Below, piece by piece: positions 1 through 7,228 of a stretch of DNA of 64,000 nt (positions within the stretch are counted from its first letter, which is position 1; every line of letters begins with the position of its first letter). The translations under genes and the position numbers were made by a program. Source of the DNA: VRUE01 sp963697695 (GTDB lineage: Bacteria; Actinomycetota; Thermoleophilia; Solirubrobacterales; 70-9); the NCBI GenBank assembly GCA_963697695.1, contig OY969094.1:558001-622000 (forward strand), written 5' to 3'. A model generated the notes under the pieces. That model was not told where the DNA came from. It saw nothing but the letters and a program-made list of their open reading frames with translations, and searched no databases.

Positions 1-274
1 CGACGATCGTGACCCGCTCCCCGTCGTGGAAGTAGATGACGACGTTGCGCCGCACCACCCCGCTCTTCGCCCCCCGGGTTTCGAGCAGGGCGGTGGGCAT
101 GACGAGCCCCATCCCGATCCGCCCCCCACTCGCCCGCATCAAGAACGGATCGACCTTCCAGACGAGGTGCCTCGAGAGGAACCTGCCCAGCCGGGTGTTG
201 GCAAGGGCTGCGTAGGCACGACTGAGCAGGCTCGGCGTGCGGTTGGGGTCGACGTACTTGAGGCGTACCGGCAC
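1..274 (-). CDS. Deazaflavin (F420)-dependent nitroreductase family protein, C-terminus cut by window edge
   Basis: A continuous minus-strand reading frame enters from the window edge and gives 91 residues from a GTG at 274. The segment around residues 60-75 reads ALLETRGAKSGVVRRN, the TxGRKSG-type signature of the Ddn/nitroreductase family (PF04075), which binds F420 or otherwise acts as a small split-barrel oxidoreductase. The region before it (RFLSRHLVWKVDPFLMRASG) fits the amphipathic N-terminal helix of the family. The C-terminal half of the barrel lies outside the window. The GTG start is chosen because an in-frame stop lies just upstream, near the end of the next gene; no clear ribosome site is visible. 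Partial only, so substrate cannot be judged. Confidence 0.7.
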   Translation of the reverse strand, partial: MPVRLKYVDPNRTPSLLSRAYAALANTRLGRFLSRHLVWKVDPFLMRASGGRIGMGLVMPTALLETRGAKSGVVRRNVVIYFHDGERVTIV

Positions 275-305
275 GCGCTGAGGATATGGGCAGAAGATCG
301 CCGCC

Positions 306-620
306 CTACATCACCTCGAAGGTCTCATACACCTCGACGCTGCCGCCGACGGCGAAGACCGGGCAGCCCTTCGCCAGCTGGGTCGCCGTGTCGAGACTCT
401 CGGCCGAGATCACGGAGTAGCCCGTGATACCGGACGGGGCGCCATCGCTTACCGCGCCACCATCCGAGACGAGCTTCGAGGGCCCGACCGGGTTGCCGCC
501 GTCGACGACGGCCTCGCCGAGATCCTGAAACCACTTCCCCCACGCGGCCATCTGCACGTCGCGCTCCGTGTCGGACTCGGACACGCCTCCGCCCTTATAT
601 GCCAGCAGGTAATTAGCCAT
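306..620 (-). CDS. YCII-related domain protein
   Basis: 104-residue protein of the YCII/DGPF family: it starts ANYLLAYKGG, has a central AAWGKWFQDLGEAVVDGG segment and ends in the GGSVEVYETFEVM strand typical of this ferredoxin-like fold. In actinobacteria these proteins often sit beside an ArsR-type repressor and an AHSA1/SRPBCC protein, and that is the arrangement here, 21 bp downstream of the SRPBCC gene on the same strand. No enzyme activity can be assigned; they are often annotated as sigma-factor- or stress-associated. Confidence in the family is good, function unknown. Confidence 0.75.
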   Translation of the reverse strand: MANYLLAYKGGGVSESDTERDVQMAAWGKWFQDLGEAVVDGGNPVGPSKLVSDGGAVSDGAPSGITGYSVISAESLDTATQLAKGCPVFAVGGSVEVYETFEVM

Positions 621-641
621 TCCTTCTCCTTGTCGTGTTGA

Positions 642-1112
642 TCAGTCGGCCTCGGCCGATGCTTTTTCTGCCCAGGGATCCGGCCCCGGGTCCTCGCCCC
701 CACCCGCAATCCGGAGCCGGTCCAGGTAGTGATCCCAGCCCTCTGAGTGCGAGTCGGCCGAGCCCTCGCTCGGCAGGTCGCGGTGGACGAGCCGAACGAC
801 CGTGTCCTCGCCGTCGGGCGAGAGAGTCACCTCAACCGTCGAGGTGCCCGGCCGGACAGGGCTCTCTTCGGACTCCCAGCCCCAGGTGAAGACAACGCGC
901 TCCGGCGGCGAGACCTCGACGAACTCCCCGCTGGCGATATGCCTGCCGTTGATGTCGACGCGACAGACGCCGCCGGGCCTCGGATCGAGCTCGGCAGAGC
1001 CGCCCATCCAGCGGACCATCAGCTCGGGGTCGGTGAAGAAGGGGAAGACGGTCTCCGGTCGTGCGCGAATGCGGATCTCGCGCTCCACGGCCTTCGTCCC
1101 GGTCGGGCTCAT
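642..1112 (-). CDS. SRPBCC / AHSA1-family protein
   Basis: 156-residue START/Bet v 1-fold protein. The opening EREIRIRARPETVFPFFTDP, the MVRWMG segment at about residues 32-38 and the PPERVVFTWGWE strand near residue 70 are the hallmarks of the AHSA1 (activator of Hsp90 ATPase homologue) family, which bind hydrophobic ligands. The start overlaps the stop of the upstream ArsR gene by 4 bp (ATGA), so translation is probably coupled. Regulation by the neighbouring ArsR protein is inferred. The acidic, proline-rich C-terminal tail lies outside the conserved fold. Confidence 0.85.
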   Translation of the reverse strand: MSPTGTKAVEREIRIRARPETVFPFFTDPELMVRWMGGSAELDPRPGGVCRVDINGRHIASGEFVEVSPPERVVFTWGWESEESPVRPGTSTVEVTLSPDGEDTVVRLVHRDLPSEGSADSHSEGWDHYLDRLRIAGGGEDPGPDPWAEKASAEAD

Positions 1113-1429
1113 CGCTTTCTCCTCATCTTCGTCGTCTCCGCCTCCTCGGCAGCTGCCTTGAGTTGATCCAGGCGAGCAGTCCAGAAGCCCTCGAGGAAGC
1201 CGCGCAGATCCGTCAACCCCTCTGGCCGCACCCGGTAGAGGCGCCGCGTTCCCTCACGGCGCTCGCTGAGCAGGCCGGCGCTCTTGAGCACGGTCAGGTG
1301 CTGGGAGATCGCGGGACGGGTGATGTCGAAATGCGCGGCGATCTCCCCTGCGCTCAGCTCGTCCTCGCTGACGAGCCGCAAGATCTCGCGGCGGTGGTGC
1401 TCGGAAAGGGCGCGCAGCACGGCTTCCAC
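1109..1429 (-). CDS. ArsR-family winged-helix transcriptional regulator
   Basis: 106-residue ArsR/SmtB-type helix-turn-helix protein with GTG start. Residues 1-75 form the wing-helix: HHRREILRLVSEDELSAGEIA, then the recognition helix ITRPAISQHLTVLKSAGLL and the wing RREGTRRLYRV. It lacks the ELCVCDL-type metal-binding cysteines of metal sensors, so it belongs to the subgroup paired with SRPBCC genes rather than to metal sensors. It is the first gene of the ArsR-SRPBCC-YCII operon and likely represses it. The 56 bp upstream are AT-rich and contain TAAGTG twice, 16 bp apart (1441 and 1457), a possible operator. Confidence 0.85.
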   Translation of the reverse strand: MEAVLRALSEHHRREILRLVSEDELSAGEIAAHFDITRPAISQHLTVLKSAGLLSERREGTRRLYRVRPEGLTDLRGFLEGFWTARLDQLKAAAEEAETTKMRRKR

Positions 1430-1485
1430 GAGAACAAAGATAAGTGATAACTAACGTAAGTGCTTTCTGACGGATGATCCTTCCT

Positions 1486-2412
1486 CTATTTGACCGGCGG
1501 CGGCGCTCCTTGGGCGCTTGCCGCGAGCGTCTCGTCCCAGCCACAGACGAGACAGGCGTGCTGGAACACCGAGCGGGCGAACCCGAGCGCGAAGGCATGA
1601 GGATCGTCGCTCGCGCGCACGTCGTCCCAGTCGAGGACGTACAGGCCGAGCTCGTCGTTCCAATGTGCGGGCGCCGGGGAGATGGCGCCGTCGGCGAAGC
1701 CCTCCGGCGCCGGGTGGGCGTAGGCATAGAACGCGGCCTTTCCCAGTTTTGGGTCCCCGGGCCACCACCCCACCGCCACCTCTTGGGAGTCCATCGAGTT
1801 GCGCATGATGAAGTCCTCCGAGGGAGGGTCGGCCGGGAGACCGGAGTAGAGGTTCACGGCGAGGTCGAACGATCCCCACCAGGCGTTGACCGGAGAGGAT
1901 CGGCCGCGGAACGGCGCTCTGAAATCAGCCAGGACAAGAGCGGCTTGGGTCGCGGCGGTGAAGTAGGCAGCGACCCTGTCGGGGTCATAGCTCGCATGTT
2001 CGTCGTCCTCATCGAGCGGGACGCTCCATGAGACCTCCTGCGGCGTGGGATCGATCTCGACGGCGCCGACCAGGCGGGCCACAGCCTCCAGGAGCTCGCG
2101 AGCGACCGACCCCACCGAGCGGTTCGGGGTCAGCGCGACCTTCGCGACTCGGCCGTCGCTGTGCTCGATCACGGCCTCATGCGAGTGCAGGTCCAGCGAG
2201 ACGACGAACGCTCCCGAGCCGTCTGGCGCCGGCAGCGGACCGGTCTCCCAGCCGCGCGCGGTCAGGCGCAGCGCGGCGTGCTGAAGCTGCGGCTCAGGTG
2301 GCGCAAGAGTGGCGGCGAGCTTTCCCAACACCTGGGTATGACCGTGAAGCGTGTCGCAGGTCTCGCTCCAGTCCTCATAGGAGACCGAGGGCCATGGATC
2401 GGTAGGTGCCAT
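1486..2412 (-). CDS. DUF5996 family protein
   Basis: 308-residue soluble protein matching DUF5996: opening PWPSVSYEDWSETCDTLHGH, central VNAWWGSFDLAVNLYSG (about residues 175-191) and the FIMRNSMDSQEVAVGWWPGD segment near residue 210 are characteristic. The family has no established biochemical function. It is transcribed on the minus strand towards the ArsR operon and stands alone, with 84 bp to the upstream flavoprotein gene. No signal peptide or membrane segment. Confidence 0.8.
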   Translation of the reverse strand: MAPTDPWPSVSYEDWSETCDTLHGHTQVLGKLAATLAPPEPQLQHAALRLTARGWETGPLPAPDGSGAFVVSLDLHSHEAVIEHSDGRVAKVALTPNRSVGSVARELLEAVARLVGAVEIDPTPQEVSWSVPLDEDDEHASYDPDRVAAYFTAATQAALVLADFRAPFRGRSSPVNAWWGSFDLAVNLYSGLPADPPSEDFIMRNSMDSQEVAVGWWPGDPKLGKAAFYAYAHPAPEGFADGAISPAPAHWNDELGLYVLDWDDVRASDDPHAFALGFARSVFQHACLVCGWDETLAASAQGAPPPVK

Positions 2413-2496
2413 CGATCCACGGTAGCGCTCCGCCGTTCCGGCACACGGAGGGCCACTGCGGGCGCGCGATTCGGCGGTGCGGCCGCGGTCGAGGGG

Positions 2497-4179
2497 TCAG
2501 ACCCGGTCGCGCGGATGGAGTTGCTCCGCCTCGAAGAGCTCATGGATGAGCTTGATCGCGATCGAGCCCTCGCCGACCGCGGAGGCGACGCGGTTCATCG
2601 ACCCGTGGCGGACGTCCCCCGCGGCGAAGACGCCGGGCATGCTCGTCTCCAGGGAGAACGGGCTGCGCTCGAGCGGCCAGGTCCCATCGCGCTCGACATC
2701 CACTCCGGTGCGAACGAACCCGTCACCGCCCTGCACGAGCTCCGCCGGCAGCCAGTCGGTGTTCGGATGGGCGCCGATCATCAGGAAGAGCGCGTCGGCT
2801 CTTACGGTCTCGGTTGCTCCGTCGGTATGACGAAGGACCAGGCGCTCCAGCCAGCCGTCTCCCTCCCCGCCGACGACTTCGGTCCCAAGGCGCACCTCGA
2901 CGTTGTGCGCCCCGCCGATCTGCTGCTCAAGGTAGTGCGACATCCCGGTCTCAAGCGACTCCCCACGCACCACCAGCGTCACCCGCTCGGCGTATTCGGC
3001 CAGGTGCAGCGCCGCCTGAGCCGCTGAGTTCGCACCGCCGAGCACATACACCTCTCTGCCGGCCATCGCGGGTGCCTCGGAGGCGGGGCCGCCGTAGAAG
3101 ACACCGGCCCCGACCAGCGCCTCGATCTCGGCGACCCCGAGCCGGCGATAGGTGGCGCCCGTCGCAAGGACGACAGCGCGGGCACTCACCTCGCTGCCGT
3201 CGGAGAGGCTGACGTGGAGATGGTCTCCCTCGCGCCGAATGGCGGTCGCATCGTGCATGAAGGCGAACTTTGCCCCGAAGACCCACGCCTGCTCGTAAGC
3301 ACGCTCCGCAAGCCGGCGGCCGCTGACGCCACGCGGAAAGCCGAGGTAGTTGCGGATCAGCGAGCTGGAGGTTGCCTGCCCACCGATCCCTCCGTCGTCG
3401 ACGACCAGCGTCCGGAAGCCCTCCGAAGCGCCGTAGACCGCTGCCGACAGACCGGCCGGCCCGGCGCCGACGATGATGACGTCGAACTCACGCCGCTGGG
3501 GATCGATCGTGGCGCCGGTGGCCTTCGCCAGCTCCAGGTTGGTCGGGTCCGCGAGAACGATGCCGTTCGGGAAGACCACCAGGGGGAGCGACCCCCCATC
3601 GCTCGTCTCCGCGACCAGCGCACGGCCGTCGGGCGAATCGGCGAGGAGGAACGCATGCGGTACCGCGCAGCGCCCCAAGACCTCTCTCAGTTCGTGAGCC
3701 CTGCCGGTCCACGACTCCCCGACGATGTGGACGGTATGCGGGGATACGCGACGTGCGTGGGCCCACTCGAGCAGAAAGGTCGAGATGGACTGATGAAACA
3801 GCTCGTCGGGCGTTCGCGACGGCCGAATCACGTAGTACTCGATCTGCCGCCGTGCCATCGCCTCGAAGATCGCCTCACCCGTCCGGCCGTCGCCCCAGGT
3901 GCCCCAATCGATCAGCAGCCCCCGCTGGGCGTGCGGGTGGAGCGCGCGCACCTTGCTCAGCAGCTCGCTCCCCGTCGTCTGGCTGAGCCACTGCGCGGCG
4001 AGGACAAGTGCGACGTCTTCGCTGGCGGCCGCCAGCGCCTCGAGCTCCGCACTTGCCTCCTCTGCCGAAGATACGCAGACGACGCGGTAGCTACGCGAAT
4101 ACCGATCGACCAGCTCACGCTCGATCGCATTCAGCGAATGCGCATCGTCGTCAACGGCGAAAAGAACGGGAACGGCCAC
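2497..4179 (-). CDS. Receiver-like domain fused to thioredoxin-reductase-like FAD/NAD(P)H oxidoreductase
   Basis: 560-residue two-part protein. Residues 1-125 look like a response-regulator receiver (PVLFAVDDDAHSLNAIERELV, then LVLAAQWL in the place where the phosphoacceptor Asp would be expected). A thioredoxin-like linker follows to about 230. The rest is a class-II pyridine nucleotide-disulphide oxidoreductase with the FAD site VGAGPAGLSAAVYGASEG, NAD(P)H site VLGGANSAAQAALHLAEYA and C-terminal FAD motif GVFAAGDVRHGS. The redox-active CxxC of true thioredoxin reductase is absent: the position reads GGQATSSSLIRNYLGFP, as is normal for this fused family. It probably reduces or senses a non-thioredoxin partner; the link to signalling is inferred from the receiver domain. 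Confidence 0.8.
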   Translation of the reverse strand: MAVPVLFAVDDDAHSLNAIERELVDRYSRSYRVVCVSSAEEASAELEALAAASEDVALVLAAQWLSQTTGSELLSKVRALHPHAQRGLLIDWGTWGDGRTGEAIFEAMARRQIEYYVIRPSRTPDELFHQSISTFLLEWAHARRVSPHTVHIVGESWTGRAHELREVLGRCAVPHAFLLADSPDGRALVAETSDGGSLPLVVFPNGIVLADPTNLELAKATGATIDPQRREFDVIIVGAGPAGLSAAVYGASEGFRTLVVDDGGIGGQATSSSLIRNYLGFPRGVSGRRLAERAYEQAWVFGAKFAFMHDATAIRREGDHLHVSLSDGSEVSARAVVLATGATYRRLGVAEIEALVGAGVFYGGPASEAPAMAGREVYVLGGANSAAQAALHLAEYAERVTLVVRGESLETGMSHYLEQQIGGAHNVEVRLGTEVVGGEGDGWLERLVLRHTDGATETVRADALFLMIGAHPNTDWLPAELVQGGDGFVRTGVDVERDGTWPLERSPFSLETSMPGVFAAGDVRHGSMNRVASAVGEGSIAIKLIHELFEAEQLHPRDRV

Positions 4180-4375
4180 GATTGCGAAAATTTACCGCCC
4201 CGCGAAGGACCGATGAGGCATCCTCGCTCTGTTGGCCCGCTCGACCAACCTCTTGGCCTCGACCACAATAGAAAACCTCAACGAGAAATTCTTGCTGTCC
4301 AAGGGGCTCAGTGGGAATCTATAAATGCGCAAGAGAACTGTCTTGCCTAACCGTAAACTCTAGAGGAGAGTCGAA

Positions 4376-5050
4376 ATGACTCAAGCAGCGCGTAGACCGA
4401 GAGCTCTTAGCCTCATGCTTCTATCTATGATGGGATCGATGGTCTTGGTAGTTGCTGATGCCAAAGCAATAACCTGGGACTCGGGCGGCAGTGAACTCAC
4501 AGGCAACGCCACAGTACTGGGAGAAACCATTGGGTTCAGCTCGATGTTAGTTCCCGCGCAGAACCTAGTCGTGCAATGCGCTTTTGGCCCGGTTACAGGC
4601 TTCCTTTTTACCAACAATACTGCGCACGTTACGTTCACACCCTTAGGATGTAAGGCCTTTATTAAAGGTGTAGAAAACAAAAATTGTGCGCCCAATATCT
4701 TATTTGTTAACGCTAAAGTTAAACCTATCTTACACAGCGGAACGGTTTATCTATTAGCTGAAGCGTTAACCGCAGGAACACCGCTTACCATCTTTCATTA
4801 CAACGAAGAAACGTGCGCACTACCGGTATTACCGGCAGTTAAAGGAACTGTAGTCCTCGAATGCTATACCGGTGCATTAGTGAAAGCCGACTGCAAAACT
4901 GTTAGAGTTAAACAGTTGCTCAGGCCGGTCTCTGAAGGCTTATTCTTCGATGGACTGGTCTATGGCCTAAACCCAGCTACTGTTCATGGCGAGGGGGAAG
5001 CGTACCTCGGTGGCCCTGAGTTCGGGAAAACATGGAATGCCTTAATCTAG
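4376..5050 (+). CDS. Secreted protein of unknown function, atypically AT-rich gene
   Basis: 224-residue protein with a strong Sec signal peptide: charged start TQAARRPRALSL, hydrophobic core LMLLSMMGSMVLVVADA and likely cleavage after AKA near residue 31. The mature part is beta-rich, with cysteines that could form disulphides (VQCAFG, LGCKAF, KNCAP, ETCALP, LECYTG, ADCKTV). A clear ribosome site AGGAGAG precedes the ATG. Base composition drops sharply: the stretch 4681-4740 is about 37% GC against roughly two thirds GC around it. I do not recognise the family. The shift in composition suggests recent acquisition or an unusually expressed gene. It is followed by a hairpin terminator. Confidence 0.75.
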   Translation: MTQAARRPRALSLMLLSMMGSMVLVVADAKAITWDSGGSELTGNATVLGETIGFSSMLVPAQNLVVQCAFGPVTGFLFTNNTAHVTFTPLGCKAFIKGVENKNCAPNILFVNAKVKPILHSGTVYLLAEALTAGTPLTIFHYNEETCALPVLPAVKGTVVLECYTGALVKADCKTVRVKQLLRPVSEGLFFDGLVYGLNPATVHGEGEAYLGGPEFGKTWNALI

Positions 5051-5080
5051 TGAGGCATTAAAGACGTCGATATTCATTAA

Positions 5081-5109
5081 GGTGCGGGCCGCTCCGTGTG
5101 GCCCGCACC
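5081..5109 (+). terminator. Rho-independent-like hairpin after the secreted-protein gene
   Basis: Perfect 10-bp inverted repeat GGTGCGGGCC / GGCCCGCACC around a 9-base loop, 31 bp past the stop codon of the AT-rich secreted-protein gene. No long U tract follows, which is common in high-GC actinobacteria. Confidence 0.6.
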
Positions 5110-5181
5110 AGAGATGAAGCAGGCAGTCATGCCCTCCTGACCCCCTTTGGAGGGGCTCCAACGCTCGGTGAGGTCTTCTAG

Positions 5182-5255
5182 TCGGGGAGACAGGATTTGA
5201 ACCTGCGACCGCTCGGCCCCCAGCCGAGTGCGCTACCAGACTGCGCCACTCCCCG
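5182..5255 (-). tRNA. tRNA-Pro (anticodon GGG)
   Basis: On the minus strand a full cloverleaf can be folded: acceptor CGGGGAG/CTCCCCG, D-arm GCGCAGTCTGGTAGCGC, anticodon stem CTCGG/CCGAG with loop CTGGGGG (anticodon GGG), T-arm GCAGG TTCAAAT CCTGT and discriminator A. Length is 74 bases, with no encoded CCA. The C1-G72 pair and the sequence match bacterial tRNA-Pro. Confidence 0.95.
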
Positions 5256-5370
5256 TGGCTGCTTGCATTTTGACGCATCGACGCTTGGGCAGCTTCGTGG
5301 GAGGCCGTACCGGCTCTCTTGATGCACCGGGCTCAATGGGAACGTCTGTTCGGGTACATAGGCTGGGTCG

Positions 5371-5808
5371 ATGCGGAGATGCGGGCGATGTGGATGCGAC
5401 AAGGCCCTTGAGGATTTCGCTTGGCGCAGAAAGACCAGAGGCCAGCGAGACAACTACTGCCGACCTTGTCGCGCCGAGTACAAGCAAAAGCACTACGCCG
5501 CCAATCGTCAGCGCTATATCGACTCAGCCAAACAGCGAAGGCAAGCTGCGGTCGCTGAGCGCGTTGCCTATTTGGTCGCTTATCTACGAGAGCATCCCTG
5601 CATCGACTGCGGCGAGACCGATCCGGTCGTCTTGGAGTTCGACCATCTTCGGGACAAGAAGTTCGGCATCGGGAACGGCCTCAGGGACCGTGCGTGGCAG
5701 AGCGTCCTCGACGAGATGGCAAAGTGCGAGGTGGTTTGTGCAAACTGTCACCGACGCCGCACCGCAAAGCGGGGCGGTTTCGCTCGTGCGGTGGTAGCTC
5801 AACGGTAG
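5371..5808 (+). CDS. HNH endonuclease-like zinc protein
   Basis: 145-residue protein with two zinc-ribbon halves. N-terminal CGRCGCDKALEDF and YCRPCRAEY (residues 4-34) are followed by a basic helix, then the HNH-like core CIDCGETDPVVLEFDHLRDK and CANCHRRRTAKRGG near the C-terminus, where FDH and the final N-x-H (ANCH) supply the likely catalytic and metal residues. The family is widespread in actinobacteria and in phages. The last 21 bp of the frame, including the TAG stop, lie inside the tRNA-Gly gene on the same strand. This could reflect insertion at the tRNA or simple read-in. Target and role are unknown. Confidence 0.75.
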   Translation: MRRCGRCGCDKALEDFAWRRKTRGQRDNYCRPCRAEYKQKHYAANRQRYIDSAKQRRQAAVAERVAYLVAYLREHPCIDCGETDPVVLEFDHLRDKKFGIGNGLRDRAWQSVLDEMAKCEVVCANCHRRRTAKRGGFARAVVAQR

Positions 5809-5858
5809 AGCCTCGCCCTTCCAAGGCGATGATGCGGGTTCGATTCCCGTCCGCCGCT
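5788..5858 (+). tRNA. tRNA-Gly (anticodon TCC)
   Basis: Cloverleaf on the plus strand: acceptor GCGGTGG/CCGCCGC (one G-U pair), D-arm GCTCAACGGTAGAGC, anticodon stem TCGCC/GGCGA with loop CTTCCAA (anticodon TCC), T-arm GCGGG TTCGATT CCCGT, discriminator T. 71 bases, no encoded CCA. The upstream HNH reading frame ends inside its D-arm. Confidence 0.95.
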
Positions 5859-5876
5859 TGAGTTCGAGGCGTTCGA

Positions 5877-5914
5877 TGAAGGATTGTGCCCGCGCCCAGG
5901 GGCACAATCCTTCA
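5877..5914 (+). terminator. Hairpin terminator after tRNA-Gly
   Basis: Perfect 14-bp inverted repeat (TGAAGGATTGTGCC / GGCACAATCCTTCA) with a 10-base loop, starting 18 bases after the tRNA. It most likely ends tRNA-Gly transcription. It also makes the upstream ATG at 5884 an unlikely start for the next gene. Confidence 0.7.
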
Positions 5915-5958
5915 ATCGCTCTCATGGTCCTCGCCGTTCGCGTCGATGCAAGGCGTCG

Positions 5959-7191
5959 ATGCGGATTGGATTCGGGAGACGGGGTGCGCTTGTTCTGCTA
6001 GCCGTGCTGGCGGGCGTTCTCTTCGCCCTGGGCGGCTGCGGCGACTCTGGGAGCGGCGACGGGGCGACGGCGAGCTCCGCCGAAGCAGGCTTGGTCGACT
6101 GGCCGCTCTTCGGGCGGGTGCCTGAGCGGACCCATTACCTGCCGGCGCGCAGGCGGGCGCTCGATCCGCCGCTGCGGGAAGCCTGGTCGATCAACACGCA
6201 TGCGCTGATCGAGTTCCCGCCTGCGGTCGCCGATGGGATCGCCTATGTCGTCAACAAGTACGGCAACGCCAAAGCGGTGCGGCTGCGGGACCGGAAGGTG
6301 CTCTGGGAACGGGTCACCGACCCGAAGGACTCCGGCAAGCCGACCGACGTCACCGCGCCCGTCCACCACCAGGGCAAGGTCTTCTTCGCCTACGTCGACG
6401 GCAACCTGGTCGCGGTCGACGCCGCCACCGGCAAGCAGGCCTGGAAGCGCAACCTGCACTCGCACCTCGAATCCTCGCCGATGGCGACCGGCGGCATGCT
6501 CTACATCGGCTCCGACAAGACCAACGTGATCGCCCTGCGCGCCTCCGACGGCGCGATCCGCTGGCAGTTCAACTCGCCCGGGCCGATCCGAGCCAGCCCG
6601 ACCTACCACGACGGCCGCGTCTACGTCGCCGACTACGAGGGAGCGATGTTCTGCCTCGACGCCGGGACCGGCAAGCCGGTCTGGCGCACCAACACGACCA
6701 GGGTGCGGCCGTTCGGCAAGGGCGGCTTCTACTCCTCCCCCGCCGTCGGCTTCGGCCGCGTCTTCGCCGGGCGCGACGACGGCACCGTCTTCGCCTTCGA
6801 CGAAGACACCGGCAAGGTCGAGTGGTCCTTCCCCACCGACAACTACCTCTACGGCTCCCCCTCTCTGGCCCGTGTCCCGGGCACGCCGCCGACCGTCTAC
6901 ATCGGCTCCTACGACGAGCACTTCTACGCGCTCAACGCGCTGAGCGGCAAGCAGGAGTGGCGCTTTCCCGTCGGCGGGCCGGTGCCGGGCACGGCAACCG
7001 TGATCGGCCACACCGTCTACACCTCGAGTTTCAAGACGCGCGAGGCGATCGGCATCGACGTCCACACCCGGCGCAAGACCTTCGAGCTGCGCCAGGCCGG
7101 CTACACCCCGGTGGTCTCCGACGGCCGCCGCCTCTTCCTGATCGGCTACTACGAGCTGATCGGACTGGAACCGAAGCAACGGCAGAGGTGA
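5959..7191 (+). CDS. PQQ-like beta-propeller lipoprotein
   Basis: 410 residues from the ATG at 5959 (an upstream in-frame ATG at 5884 lies in a terminator hairpin and is rejected; AAGG precedes the chosen start). The N-terminus is a lipoprotein signal: MRIGFGRRG, hydrophobic LVLLAVLAGVLFAL and lipobox LGGC near residue 28. The mature part has six or so propeller blades of the PQQ/BamB type, each with a G-x-(L/V)-x-A-x-D-x-x-T-G-K-x-x-W pattern (NLVAVDAATGKQAWKR, AMFCLDAGTGKPVWRT, TVFAFDEDTGKVEWSF, HFYALNALSGKQEWRF). No dehydrogenase domain is attached, so it may be a scaffold or binding protein on the outer face of the membrane. It lies directly upstream of the zinc operon but probably has a separate promoter. 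Confidence 0.85.
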   Translation: MRIGFGRRGALVLLAVLAGVLFALGGCGDSGSGDGATASSAEAGLVDWPLFGRVPERTHYLPARRRALDPPLREAWSINTHALIEFPPAVADGIAYVVNKYGNAKAVRLRDRKVLWERVTDPKDSGKPTDVTAPVHHQGKVFFAYVDGNLVAVDAATGKQAWKRNLHSHLESSPMATGGMLYIGSDKTNVIALRASDGAIRWQFNSPGPIRASPTYHDGRVYVADYEGAMFCLDAGTGKPVWRTNTTRVRPFGKGGFYSSPAVGFGRVFAGRDDGTVFAFDEDTGKVEWSFPTDNYLYGSPSLARVPGTPPTVYIGSYDEHFYALNALSGKQEWRFPVGGPVPGTATVIGHTVYTSSFKTREAIGIDVHTRRKTFELRQAGYTPVVSDGRRLFLIGYYELIGLEPKQRQR

Positions 7192-7196
7192 ATGCA

Positions 7197-7215
7197 AACG
7201 AGACTCATTCTCGTT
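7197..7215. promoter_or_regulatory. Candidate Zur operator upstream of zinc operon
   Basis: Perfect 7-5-7 palindrome AACGAGACTCATTCTCGTT, 13 bp before the TTG start of the zinc-transport operon. Size and position fit a Fur-family operator, and the operon itself ends in a Fur/Zur-type gene. With so little room, the transcript is probably leaderless or nearly so. Confidence 0.6.
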
Positions 7216-7228
7216 AGACTCGCCGCCG

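Noticed and set aside
90..130. Suspected frameshift in the nitroreductase at a G run
   Set aside because: Recounting the six-base run shows the frame is continuous through TRGAKSG.
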